The position numbers and the translations under genes are program-made. From positions 5,022,001-5,086,000 of the forward strand of contig NZ_CP025546.1 in assembly GCF_003614435.1 (NCBI RefSeq): a DNA stretch of 64,000 bases. The letters are read 5' to 3'. Below are positions 8,509-16,575 of the stretch, in pieces (position 1 is the stretch's first letter; every line of letters starts with the position of its first letter). The notes below the pieces were generated by a model. It was not told the origin of the DNA. It worked only from the letters and a program-made list of their open reading frames with translations, and ran no database searches. The DNA is from Mycobacterium paragordonae (GTDB lineage Bacteria; Actinomycetota; Actinomycetes; Mycobacteriales; Mycobacteriaceae).

Positions 8509-9033
8509 ATGGCCATCTCTCGAATTCTTTTCGCGGCTGCTATCGCGGTCGCTGCCAGCCAGGCAGTCACGCTGGCCCGGCCCGCGGTCGCGTCGGCGTC
8601 GGCCTTGGCCGACGGCATGTACCGGTTCGATTTCGACGGGAGTAAGCAGACGGTCGACGGCGTACCGAAGCCGACCGGTGCGCATTCCACCGTGATCGCG
8701 ATGCGCTCCGCGTGCCCGCCCGCCGGGTGCGTCGCGACGGCATGGGACACCTCGATCGGCCCGACGTGGCTGCAGCCGCCCGAGGAGGGTGCGCTCGCGT
8801 TCCGCGAGAACCGCGACCAATGGGTAGCGACCAGATGGAAGATGTTCACCTGCAACAACTCCATGAAGCAAGGCACCGAGACGCTTTCATTTCAGGTGAG
8901 ACCGGACGGAACCTTCGTCGGAGTGAGTACGCAGTTGGAGGCGCCCTGCGCCCCGATAGTCATCCCGTTTGTCGCGACGAGAGTGGGGGACATTTCACCC
9001 GACGTCCAGGTCGCAGATCCTAATTCCGCGTAA
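8509..9033 (+). CDS. Secreted Cys-paired mycobacterial protein
   Basis: 174 residues. Signal peptide with hydrophobic core ILFAAAIAVAASQAVTLA and an Ala-rich cleavage region near residue 35. The mature domain opens DGMYRFDFDG and carries MRSACPPAGCVATAW, a later MFTCNN and APCAPI, so probably two disulfides. Two other proteins here (10612-11058 and 21796-22293) share the plan: opening G.Y strand, C-x-x-x-x-C-V-A pair, mid Trp-rich strand, final Cys. The same fold occurs as an extracellular module beside mycobacterial Ser/Thr kinases as far as I recall. Function unknown. Confidence 0.75.
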   Translation: MAISRILFAAAIAVAASQAVTLARPAVASASALADGMYRFDFDGSKQTVDGVPKPTGAHSTVIAMRSACPPAGCVATAWDTSIGPTWLQPPEEGALAFRENRDQWVATRWKMFTCNNSMKQGTETLSFQVRPDGTFVGVSTQLEAPCAPIVIPFVATRVGDISPDVQVADPNSA

Positions 9034-9238
9034 GCCCTGCTGCACAACAGAATTCGCGACGACCGGTGGACCAGCCAACCTTCGGGCACGTGCGAACCGA
9101 CCGGGTCGGCGGTCCCTGGGCCTCACTCGCCGACGAGCCGATGGTGCGCCGCACTTTCGTTCTTCCCCTCGCGCTTCCGCCGCGCGGAGAACATACTTTG
9201 CTGGTAGCAAACACCCCTCACAGAAGGAGGCGAGCGTG

Positions 9239-9535
9239 ATGTCGCTTCGCGGACTGCGCCTGCTGGTTATTCCTGCCATCGTTGCCACCGGTTTTTCCCT
9301 CAGCAGCGGCATCGCCCTCGCGGACGATGACGCCTATCTGGCCCAGATGAGCAAGCTTGGTTTCACCGGCGACAAGGACACGATGATCGCCCTGGGACAC
9401 GCTATCTGCGCCGACCGCAGCATGGGTGAGACCCCGGACCAACTGGCCAAGGTGGTTCAGACGAAATTCACCAACGCTACGTATCAGGACGCCACCGCGG
9501 CCGTGAGCGCAGCGGAATCCGCCTACTGCCCCTAA
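9239..9535 (+). CDS. Secreted DUF732 protein
   Basis: 98 residues. Signal peptide MSLRGLRLLVIPAIVATGFS to IALA, then a small helical DUF732 domain (DDAYLAQMSKLGFTGDKDTM ... GHAICADRSMGETPDQLAKV ... AAVSAAESAYCP) with two conserved Cys expected to pair. The ATG is chosen over the preceding GTG by the AAGGAGG ribosome site nine bases upstream. DUF732 proteins are abundant in mycobacteria, secreted and mostly of unknown role. A second copy lies at 21402. Confidence 0.88.
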   Translation: MSLRGLRLLVIPAIVATGFSLSSGIALADDDAYLAQMSKLGFTGDKDTMIALGHAICADRSMGETPDQLAKVVQTKFTNATYQDATAAVSAAESAYCP

Positions 9536-9691
9536 ACGCGGATCGGCCGGCGACACCCGGTCGCTGGTTGCGCATTCCGGCTAGAGCCGGCAAACGGTCC
9601 GGTGGGTCCGAATGTCGATTCCTGCTGTCGACGGCCGGCGTGTGCAGGAATGTAGCTGACGCTTGCCATAGCCACGCATCGGTCACGAATG

Positions 9692-9708
9692 GCACAGTGG
9701 GACTGTGC
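9692..9708. promoter_or_regulatory. Perfect 7-bp inverted repeat over the leader-peptide start
   Basis: GCACAGTGGGACTGTGC: arms GCACAGT and ACTGTGC around GGG. It covers the GTG (9705) of the Cys-rich leader peptide upstream of the CDF transporter. A symmetric site here could be an operator for a metal-sensing ArsR-type repressor or a short RNA hairpin masking the start. No regulator gene is adjacent. Confidence 0.5.
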
Positions 9709-9779
9709 TTGTCGTCGATCGTGACTTCGTCTGCGCGCTCGGTAACTGCGAACCGTGTGATTGCGGGTGCGAGCAGTGA
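9705..9779 (+). CDS. Cys-rich 24-residue leader peptide
   Basis: GTG-initiated VLVVDRDFVCALGNCEPCDC plus GCEQ, stopping at TGA 9777-9779. Five of 24 residues are Cys, clustered at the C-terminus (CEPCDCGC). The stop overlaps the GTG of the CDF transporter by four bases (GTGA), so termination here would feed reinitiation on the transporter gene. It could be a small metal-binding peptide or a cysteine-sensing attenuator of the polycysteine-uORF kind described in mycobacteria. In-frame upstream codons run into TAG at once, so it is not the tail of a longer gene. Confidence 0.6.
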   Translation: MLVVDRDFVCALGNCEPCDCGCEQ

Positions 9780-10441
9780 CCACGGGTCTGTCTGAACAAC
9801 GCCGCCAGTCGCTGGCGCGCCGGATCCGGTGGCTGGTAGCCACGACGATCACCTACAACGTCATAGAGGCGATCGTCGCGATCGCGGCCGGAACGGTCGC
9901 CGACTCGACAGCTCTGATCGGGTTCGGACTCGACTCGGTGATCGAGGTGTCGTCAGCGGCGGCGGTGGCTTGGCAGTTCGCCGCCCCCGACCCCGAGGCG
10001 CGCGAACGAATCGCGCTGCGCCTCATCGCATTTTCCTTCTTCGGGTTGGCGATCTATGTGACCGTCGAGTCGATCCGGTCATTGCTGGGCCAGAGTGAAG
10101 CACGGCCGTCCACGCCGGGCATCATCCTTGCGGCGGTGAGCCTGGTCGTCATGCCCGTGCTTTCCTACACGCAGCGCCGAGCCGGCCGCGAACTCGGATC
10201 ACTGTCCGCCGTGGCCGATTCCAAGCAGACGCTGCTGTGCACGTATCTCTCGGCGGTGTTGCTTGTCGGCCTGCTCCTCAACACCGCGTTCGGGTGGGCC
10301 TGGGCCGACCCCCTCGCGGGCCTGGTGATCGCCGGCATCGCCGTCAAAGAGGGAATGAACGCCTGGCGAGGCGACACGTGCTGCGCGGCACCGCCGACGT
10401 CCACGGCGGCCGCACATGATTGCGACTGCTGCGACGACTAG
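9776..10441 (+). CDS. Cation diffusion facilitator (CDF) metal transporter
   Basis: 221-residue membrane protein. Helices include WLVATTITYNVIEAIVAIAA and LIGFGLDSVIEVSSAAAVAW, where the D in GLDS lies in the CDF metal site, then three to four more helices. It lacks the long cytoplasmic C-terminal domain of classic CDFs and instead ends in a short Cys/His tail (GDTCCAAPP ... AHDCDCCDD). It probably exports divalent metal such as Zn, Cd or Co. GTG 9776 overlaps the Cys-rich leader peptide. The Cys-rich tail beside a Cys-rich uORF is a notable pairing. Confidence 0.82.
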   Translation: MTTGLSEQRRQSLARRIRWLVATTITYNVIEAIVAIAAGTVADSTALIGFGLDSVIEVSSAAAVAWQFAAPDPEARERIALRLIAFSFFGLAIYVTVESIRSLLGQSEARPSTPGIILAAVSLVVMPVLSYTQRRAGRELGSLSAVADSKQTLLCTYLSAVLLVGLLLNTAFGWAWADPLAGLVIAGIAVKEGMNAWRGDTCCAAPPTSTAAAHDCDCCDD

Positions 10442-10611
10442 CTGTTTCGCGCAGCATGATCGGAACCGAAAACCGCTGACTCCCGCTGGGAAGCCAGCAC
10501 CTAGCAGTTTTCTATGAACTCACTTGTAAAAATATTCTGAGCTGCCCGTTCGCCGATATCCTTCAGCCATATTGTGCATAGGCAACAAAGCCGTGGCGGA
10601 AGGGCGTAGCG

Positions 10612-11058
10612 ATGAGGCCGACCTTGCCCCTGGCAGCACTTGCGCTAGTATCTTGCGGTTTTGCCGGCCTAACCCCGACGGCAAGCGCCGAAGTCTCCGC
10701 CACCGACGGCGTCTACGCCTACATGGAAGGTCCCGTCACCGCGGGAACATGGACCATCAGGACGACGTGCAGCCCACAGTGCGTCGCACACGTGACGACC
10801 GCCCCGGGCCACGGTTTCGCCGCCCCGCTGGTCAACGGCCGCCATCTGGTGACGCGGACCGTGCCGGAAGGCGTCACATGTCCCTCGTATTTTCTCGGCG
10901 ACAACGGATCCTCGTGGGGTAGCGGCACGCACCCCGTCACCGTCCGGCAGTGGTGGGACCCGGTCACGCTCGTCGGCGGCGTGGACTTCCTGGAAAGCTC
11001 CGCACCCTGTGGAATCCCCAACCCGCATGACACCTTCACGCTGGTCAAGATCGGTTAG
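10612..11058 (+). CDS. Secreted Cys-paired small protein
   Basis: 148 residues. Signal peptide MRPTLPLAALALVSCGFAGL ending TASAE; the Cys at position 15 is not in a clear lipobox. The mature part begins DGVYAYMEGPVTAGTWTIRT, then TTCSPQCVAHVTT, TCPSYFLG and SAPCGIPNP, giving four Cys and thus two likely disulfides. It shares the plan of the protein at 8509. Transcribed alone; the next gene has its own promoter region with CAAGAA repeats. Confidence 0.72.
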   Translation: MRPTLPLAALALVSCGFAGLTPTASAEVSATDGVYAYMEGPVTAGTWTIRTTCSPQCVAHVTTAPGHGFAAPLVNGRHLVTRTVPEGVTCPSYFLGDNGSSWGSGTHPVTVRQWWDPVTLVGGVDFLESSAPCGIPNPHDTFTLVKIG

Positions 11059-11080
11059 CGGCCCTCGCCCACGAACGCTT

Positions 11081-11136
11081 CAAGAATTTCCCAAGAACTC
11101 CCCTGCAAGCTTCTCCGCAATACCCCGCTTCGGCGG
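11081..11136 (+). promoter_or_regulatory. CAAGAA direct repeat (11-bp period) and UUCG hairpin
   Basis: CAAGAA occurs at 11081 and 11092, exactly one helical turn apart, upstream of the hydrolase ATG at 11165. The hairpin CCGC-TTCG-GCGG follows at 11125-11136. The same arrangement recurs at 13798-13852. Spaced direct repeats like this are typical of OmpR-family response regulators. I cannot identify the regulator. Confidence 0.55.
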
Positions 11137-11164
11137 TGGAGACGCATACGAAGGGGACGAGACC

Positions 11165-12151
11165 ATGACGAACCGCTCACGCCGCCACTTACGGCCAGTG
11201 CGCGATGTCACCGCGCCGGCGCTGCAGTTCCGCACCATCCACGGCCACCGCCGCGCCTTCCGCATCGCCGGATCCGGCCCGGTCGTCGTGCTGCTGCATG
11301 GCGTCGGCGACAGCTCGACGACGTGGGAACCGGTGCACGCCAAGCTTGCCCAACGATTCACCGTGATCGCCCCGGACATGCTGGGCCACGGCGAGTCGGA
11401 CAAGCCCCGCGCCGACTACTCGCTGGCCGCCTTCGCCAATGGCCTGCGCGACCTGCTGACCGCCCTGGAAATCGACCGGGTCACCCTGGTCGGGCACTCC
11501 CTGGGTGGCGGCCTCGCGGCCCAGTTCGCCTACCAGTACCCGCAATTCGTCGAGCGCGTGGTGCTGGTCAGCGCCGGCGGCGTCACCACGGAGGTGAGCG
11601 CGGCTCTACGCTTCGCGGCGATGCCCATGGGCGCTGAGATGCTCTCGGCGCTGCGGCTGCCCGGCGCGGTCCCCGCCCTGGGCCTCGTCAGCCGCGCGGT
11701 CGGGCACATCGCCGGCTCCACCCGGCTCACTCGCGACGTCGCCAGCCTGCCGCGCCTGGTCGGCGGGTTGAGCAAGCCCGGTGCCGTCGAAGCATTCGCC
11801 CGCACCCTGCGCGCCGTCGTCGACACCCGCGGCCAGTACGTCACCATGCTCGACCGGACCTACCTGATGCACGACCTTCCGGTGCAGATCATCTGGGGCG
11901 AGGACGACCTGATCATCCCGGCGAGCCACGCCCGGGTCGCCCACGAACAGATCCCCGGCTCGCGCCTGGAAATCTTCGAGGAGTCCGGGCACATGCCGCA
12001 CGGTGACCACCCGGACCGCTTCGTCGAGGTCGTCCAGCGCTTCATCGACTCGACCGCGCCGTACGAGCACCAGCCGGAGCTGATGCGCAAGGCGCTGCAG
12101 ACCGGTGTCCGCCAGTACCCCGCCGTCGACATCGAGTCGGACCTGGCGTAA
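11165..12151 (+). CDS. Alpha/beta hydrolase (Rv2715-like)
   Basis: 328 residues. Seen: HGVGDSSTTW (oxyanion region, about residue 40), DMLGHGESDKPRADYSLAAF, nucleophile elbow VGHSLGGGLA (about residue 105), acid in IIWGEDDLIIP and His in EESGHMPHGDHP. The N-terminal arm (TNRSRRHLRPV) and C-terminal tail (MRKALQTGVRQYPAVDIESD) match my memory of the M. tuberculosis Rv2715 family. Probably a cytosolic esterase or C-C hydrolase of unknown substrate. It starts at ATG 11165 behind AAGGGGACGAG. Confidence 0.85.
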   Translation: MTNRSRRHLRPVRDVTAPALQFRTIHGHRRAFRIAGSGPVVVLLHGVGDSSTTWEPVHAKLAQRFTVIAPDMLGHGESDKPRADYSLAAFANGLRDLLTALEIDRVTLVGHSLGGGLAAQFAYQYPQFVERVVLVSAGGVTTEVSAALRFAAMPMGAEMLSALRLPGAVPALGLVSRAVGHIAGSTRLTRDVASLPRLVGGLSKPGAVEAFARTLRAVVDTRGQYVTMLDRTYLMHDLPVQIIWGEDDLIIPASHARVAHEQIPGSRLEIFEESGHMPHGDHPDRFVEVVQRFIDSTAPYEHQPELMRKALQTGVRQYPAVDIESDLA

Positions 12152-12215
12152 CGCTCCGCGGCACGCCGCGGCCCGAAGACCCGCCCGCACCCTGCCGGCA
12201 CGGCATGATGGCCGT

Positions 12216-12947
12216 ATGGCAGTGCGGCCGCGCTCCGCCCCGGTGGCGGACATCAGCCAGGAATGGCTGTCCGCACTGCGCTGGGTCGCCGTGGCCGGCT
12301 CCGTGGCCGGCGCCGTGTTGTATTCCAACTGGCTTCTGGAGAACTACTTCACGCGCTCGCTGCTGCCGGACCCCGACATGTACATCAGCGAGCTGTCCGC
12401 GGCGGACCAACCGTACGGCGAGTGGTTCCGGGCCTGCGACCGGGCCTGCGCCGTCGTGCTGGTCGTCGCGGCTGCCGCCGCGCTGATCAGTGTTCGGGGC
12501 AGCCGGTGGAGCAAGGCCGGCTGGGGTGCGCTCGGGGTTTTCGCGGTGGCGACGGGATTGGACAGCACGGTGTGGACGCTGGTGTGCGCGCCGAGTTCGA
12601 ACGCGGCGTGCGCGGCCCGCGAGGCTGCCGGGACCGTGCCGCTGAGTCACCAGCTCCACTGGCTGAGCAGCGGGATGGCGCTGGCCGCCGCGATCGCGTC
12701 GCTGTTGGCGTTCGCCATCGCCGATTTCCGGGAGAATGCCCCGGCGCCGATACGGCGCGCCGGACTGCTCACGTTGGTGGCGCTGGTCGGGACCGCGATC
12801 TGGACCGGTGTGGCAATCCTGATCGACCACACCGACGTGATCGGCATGGTGGGCGTCGCGCAGCGGGCGGAGCTCGTGGCGTTCGCCGGTTGGCTGATCT
12901 ACGTCGCCGTCCGCACCGCCCGGGTCCGAAGCGCCACCGGCCCGTGA
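12216..12947 (+). CDS. DUF998 integral membrane protein
   Basis: 243 residues with six or seven membrane helices (LRWVAVAGSVAGAVLYSNWL, RACAVVLVVAAAAALISV, LSSGMALAAAIASLLAFAIA, LLTLVALVGTAIWTGVAILI and others). The pattern resembles DUF998 (YxSELSA near the first loop, HQLHWLSSG later). Function unknown. The ATG at 12216 gives a short cytoplasmic N-terminus; longer upstream readings have no support. It overlaps the next gene by four bases (GTGA), so the two are coupled. Confidence 0.7.
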   Translation: MAVRPRSAPVADISQEWLSALRWVAVAGSVAGAVLYSNWLLENYFTRSLLPDPDMYISELSAADQPYGEWFRACDRACAVVLVVAAAAALISVRGSRWSKAGWGALGVFAVATGLDSTVWTLVCAPSSNAACAAREAAGTVPLSHQLHWLSSGMALAAAIASLLAFAIADFRENAPAPIRRAGLLTLVALVGTAIWTGVAILIDHTDVIGMVGVAQRAELVAFAGWLIYVAVRTARVRSATGP

Positions 12948-13789
12948 GCCGGGGCGCCGATGTCGAGGTCGGCGGTTACCGGGTGCGCATTCTCGTCGAC
13001 GGCGACACGGGCCCCGTGGTGGTGTTGTGCAGCGGCCTCGGCGGCCGGGCGCTGCACTGGCGTGACACGGCGGCAGACCTGGCCGCCGACCACACCGTGG
13101 TGCGGTTCGACCGGCCCGGCACACCGGTGACCGGTGCCCCGCGCAGCCCCACAGTCCGGGGGGAGGCCGACCGGATCGCGGCCGTCCTCGATGCCGTGCG
13201 CTGTGCCGATAAGGCGGTGGTGGTGGGGCATTCGGTCGGCGGCTTCTATGCCGAGGCATTCGCGCGTCTGTATCCGCAACGCACCCGCGCCCTGGTGCTG
13301 CTGGATTCCAGCGTTGCCGCCGAGGACCGACGGCTTAGATTGCCCTTGCGCGCCAAGGTCACCGTCGCCGACGCGGCCGCTAAGGCACTGCGCGACCTGC
13401 ACCTCCGGGAACCCCTGACCCGCGCCGGCCTCGCCCTCGCGCAGCGACGACGCCCCGACGGGCTCGACGCGCAAATGCGGGACGAAATAAACAGCGCGGC
13501 AATCGATTCCGCTTTTCTGAGCGCGCTGTTCACCGAATATGTTGGGTATCACGAGCTCGCGGCCGAGTTGTATCACCTGCGGCCCGGCAACCCGCTGCCC
13601 CCGGTGCCGCGCGTGGTGGCCACCGCCCATACGGGTCGGCGCACCCGGCGCTGGCTTACCCAGCAGATCGGGCTGGCCGAAACCCTCGGTGCCGAACACG
13701 TCACCATCAGCCCCGCCGGGCACCTCGTGATGATCGAACGGCCGCACAGCAGCGCAGACCTCATCCGCTCCGTCGCGAGCCGGGCCTAG
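12944..13789 (+). CDS. Alpha/beta hydrolase
   Basis: 281 residues starting at GTG 12944 inside the stop of the membrane protein. Seen: VVLCSGLGGRALHWRD (oxyanion region), RFDRPGTP, nucleophile elbow VVGHSVGGFYAEAF (about residue 90), and His in ISPAGHLVMIERP. The expected acid after the sixth strand (VVATAHTGRRTRRW) is not obvious, so the triad acid may be displaced. Coupling with a DUF998 protein suggests a membrane-associated substrate. Confidence 0.75.
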   Translation: MSRGADVEVGGYRVRILVDGDTGPVVVLCSGLGGRALHWRDTAADLAADHTVVRFDRPGTPVTGAPRSPTVRGEADRIAAVLDAVRCADKAVVVGHSVGGFYAEAFARLYPQRTRALVLLDSSVAAEDRRLRLPLRAKVTVADAAAKALRDLHLREPLTRAGLALAQRRRPDGLDAQMRDEINSAAIDSAFLSALFTEYVGYHELAAELYHLRPGNPLPPVPRVVATAHTGRRTRRWLTQQIGLAETLGAEHVTISPAGHLVMIERPHSSADLIRSVASRA

Positions 13790-13797
13790 CAGCGCTC

Positions 13798-13852
13798 CAA
13801 GAATTCTCCAAGAACTCTCCTGGAATCTTTTCTCCGCAACCCGCTTCGGCGG
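13798..13852 (+). promoter_or_regulatory. CAAGAA direct repeats (11-bp period) and UUCG hairpin
   Basis: CAAGAA at 13798 and 13809 and CTGGAA at 13820, all exactly 11 bp apart, then GAATCTTTTCTCCGCAA and hairpin CCGC-TTCG-GCGG at 13841-13852. This lies 91-145 bp upstream of the SPFH gene ATG. About 60 bp is collinear with the leader at 11081, so the two leaders are homologous. Confidence 0.58.
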
Positions 13853-13942
13853 AGCAGGGCTTTGCCGTAACTGCCAGCTCAACAACCGCGTCACCGCGTA
13901 AGATTCGCCGAGATATTGAACGCCGAGGAGGGGACCAAGACC

Positions 13943-15112
13943 ATGGGCATGCGCGACATGATCCGGGGCGAGTTCGTCGACATCATCGAATGGCTCGACG
14001 ACACGAACACCACCCTGGCATGGCGGTTCCCGCGGTATGACAACGAGATCAAGAACGGCGCCCAGCTGATCGTCCGGGAGGGCCAGCGGGCGATGTTCGT
14101 CTACCGCGGGCAGCTGGCCGATCAATTCACCCCCGGCCACTACACCCTGACCAGTGAGAACATGCCGATCCTGGGCACCCTGCAGGGTTGGAAGTACGGG
14201 TTCAACAGTCCCTTCCGCTCCGAGGTCTACTACGTCAACACCCGGCCCTATCCCGACTTGCGTTGGGGCACACCGCAACCCGTGACGGTGCGGGATCCGG
14301 ACTTCAAGATGGTGCAGGTACGGGCCAACGGCACCACGGTGGTGCGGGTCACCGACCCCACCGTCTTCCTGCGCCAGGTGCTCGGCACCCAGAGTGCGGT
14401 GGAGATGGACCAGATCACCGAGTTGATCCGCCGCAACATCGCCCTGGCGTTCAACGACCTGGTCATGGGCAGCGGCCTGGGCGCGATTGACCTGCAGGGC
14501 CGCCAGGTGGAGTTGTCCGACAAGCTGCGGGAATTCGTGGCCCAGCGAGTGCAAGCTTTCGGCCTCGGGATCGACGCTGTCACCATGACGATCTCGCTGC
14601 CGGAGGAGATCCAGCAGGCGATGACCCGCGGCGTTGCACGAGGTGTGGAGGAAAGCGGCTTCCTGAACAACGTCGGCGATCTCAACCGCTTCGAGCAGGC
14701 CCGCCGGGCCGACGCGATGCTGGCCGCCGCCCAGAACGAAGGGGGCGGCGCGGCCGGCTCGGCGATCCAGGCCGGGCTCGGCGTCGCGCTGGGCGCCCAG
14801 ATGGCCAACGCCGCACAACCCCAGGTTCAGCCGCAACAATTCGCGGCCACCCAGCAGCCGATGCAGGGGGCGCCCCCGCCGCTGCCCACCCAACAACTGT
14901 TCCACTTCGATCAGGGTGGCCAGCCCGCCGGTCCCTACCCTGTCAGCGCGCTGCGACCGTTCGTCGCCGGCGGCCAGCTGACCCGCGACACCGTCGTGTG
15001 GACCGAGGGGATGGCGAATTGGGCTCCGGCGTCGAGCGTGCCGGCGCTGCAGTCGCTGTTCAGTACACCGCCTCCCCTGCCCGGCACGCCGCCCCCGCTT
15101 CCGCAGCAATGA
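13943..15112 (+). CDS. SPFH (band 7) protein with C-terminal GYF-like domain
   Basis: 389 residues starting MGMRDMIRGEFVDIIEWLDD, behind GAGGAGGGG. The N-terminal ~270 residues are an SPFH domain of the YdjI/virion-core type (LAWRFPRYDNEIKNGAQLIV, then YVNTRPYPDLRWGTPQPV and GIDAVTMTISLPEEIQQAM). A Gln/Pro linker follows, then a GYF_2 domain (LFHFDQGGQPAGPYPVSALR ... VVWTEGMANWAPASSVP) and a poly-Pro end. SPFH proteins scaffold membrane microdomains. It overlaps the zinc-ribbon gene by four bases (ATGA), and the three-gene set resembles Bacillus ydjGHI-type envelope-stress partners of PspA. Confidence 0.85.
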   Translation: MGMRDMIRGEFVDIIEWLDDTNTTLAWRFPRYDNEIKNGAQLIVREGQRAMFVYRGQLADQFTPGHYTLTSENMPILGTLQGWKYGFNSPFRSEVYYVNTRPYPDLRWGTPQPVTVRDPDFKMVQVRANGTTVVRVTDPTVFLRQVLGTQSAVEMDQITELIRRNIALAFNDLVMGSGLGAIDLQGRQVELSDKLREFVAQRVQAFGLGIDAVTMTISLPEEIQQAMTRGVARGVEESGFLNNVGDLNRFEQARRADAMLAAAQNEGGGAAGSAIQAGLGVALGAQMANAAQPQVQPQQFAATQQPMQGAPPPLPTQQLFHFDQGGQPAGPYPVSALRPFVAGGQLTRDTVVWTEGMANWAPASSVPALQSLFSTPPPLPGTPPPLPQQ

Positions 15113-16572
15113 ATTACGACCCGGGCGCCCCGCGGCCTCCGCATCCGCAACCGCCGCCCATGCCTCCACGACCCGCGGGCCCCCCGGCCGGCCCGCCGCC
15201 GCTGCCGCCACGGCAAGCGGGGCCGCCCCCGTTGCCGTCCCGACCGGCGGGTCCCCCGCCGTTGCCACCCAGACAAGCCGGGCCGCAGGCCAGCCCGCCG
15301 CCGATGCCGCCGCGTCAGGCCCCTCCGCCACTGCCACCGCGTCAGGCCCCGCTGCCGCAGACAACTCCGCCGCCCGTGCGTCCGTTCGCCGGGCCGCCGG
15401 CGGCGGGCCCCGCGATGTTCCACCAAACGGAGCGCACTCTCACCTATCCGTGCGCCTCCTGTGGCGGACAGCTCAACTTCGACATCGCCAGCCAGAAGAT
15501 GCGCTGCCCCAGCTGCGGCAACTACTCCGACGTCAACGCGCCGAACACTCCGGTCCGTTCGCGGGAACTGCGCGGTGCGATGCAACAGCTGCGGGAGACG
15601 CAACGCGGCCAGGAGGGCCCGAATGTTTCCGGCATGCGCGAGGTCAAGTGCCAGAACTGCGGCGGCACAACCGAATTCGCCGGCAGCCTGACCTCCACCA
15701 AGTGTCCCTACTGCGCGACACCGATCCAGCGAGACGACGTGCACAACGCTCCCGCACGGTTGCCGGTGGACGGTGTGGTGCCGTTCCGGGTCGACGAGAA
15801 GCAGGCCCGTCAGCTCATCGAAAAGTGGGTCACCAAGCGCTGGTTCGCGCCTACCGACTTCAAGAAGTACCGGGAGATCGGCGCCTTCTCCAGTCTCTAC
15901 ACTGCCTATTTCACGTACGACGCCAACACCGATACCTGGTACGAGGGCGAGCGCGGTGAGGACTACCAGGTCCGGGTTGGCACCGACAGCGACGGCGACC
16001 CCATCTACGAGACCCGCACGTCGTGGTATCGCGTTGCGGGACAGGTCAACAACGTCTTCGCCGACCTGCCGGTGCTGGCCAACGACAGCGAGAACCTCAA
16101 TCGCAAACGGATCAAACAGCTCGAACCCTGGCCGGTCGAGCAGGCCCGGGCCTACTCACCGGAGTTCGTCGCTGGCCACCTCTGCCGCACCTACGACAAG
16201 GACGCCGAACAGGCACTGCCCGAGGCGCAACAGGAGATGGAGCAGGCCGTCGAGCGGACCGTGCGATCCGACATCGGGGGCGACCGGCAGCGGATCCACC
16301 AGCTGCGCACCAATTGGAATTACCTGGGTTTCAAGCACATCCTGCTCCCGATCTGGCTGCTGACCGTCATGTACAGCAACCGACCGTTCCAGGTCGCCAT
16401 CAACGGCCTCACCGGCGAGGTGGCCGGCGATCGGCCATGGAGCAAGGTCAAGCTGGCGATCGCCATCACGTGTGCGGTGCTGGCCGTGATCCTGGTGATC
16501 GCGATCTGGGCGTATTTCCATTCGCACGGCCATCATTCGAGCCGAACTCCCAGCCGCGTTCACAGGAGGTAG
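15109..16572 (+). CDS. TFIIB-type zinc-ribbon membrane protein
   Basis: 487 residues. Residues 1-105 are Pro-rich (repeats of PPLPPRQAG). Then come two zinc ribbons, CASC...CPSC and CQNC...CPYC (about 115-205), a central domain (VVPFRVDEKQARQLIEKW ... ADLPVLANDSENLNRKRI) and a segment IWLLTVMYSNRPFQVAINGL with a strong transmembrane helix LAIAITCAVLAVILVIAIWA near the C-terminus, followed by a His/Arg tail. Similar to Bacillus YdjG-like and related zinc-ribbon proteins that pair with SPFH proteins. Translationally coupled to the gene before it; AGGAGG at its stop serves the next gene. Confidence 0.82.
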   Translation: MNYDPGAPRPPHPQPPPMPPRPAGPPAGPPPLPPRQAGPPPLPSRPAGPPPLPPRQAGPQASPPPMPPRQAPPPLPPRQAPLPQTTPPPVRPFAGPPAAGPAMFHQTERTLTYPCASCGGQLNFDIASQKMRCPSCGNYSDVNAPNTPVRSRELRGAMQQLRETQRGQEGPNVSGMREVKCQNCGGTTEFAGSLTSTKCPYCATPIQRDDVHNAPARLPVDGVVPFRVDEKQARQLIEKWVTKRWFAPTDFKKYREIGAFSSLYTAYFTYDANTDTWYEGERGEDYQVRVGTDSDGDPIYETRTSWYRVAGQVNNVFADLPVLANDSENLNRKRIKQLEPWPVEQARAYSPEFVAGHLCRTYDKDAEQALPEAQQEMEQAVERTVRSDIGGDRQRIHQLRTNWNYLGFKHILLPIWLLTVMYSNRPFQVAINGLTGEVAGDRPWSKVKLAIAITCAVLAVILVIAIWAYFHSHGHHSSRTPSRVHRR

Positions 16573-16575
16573 TCG

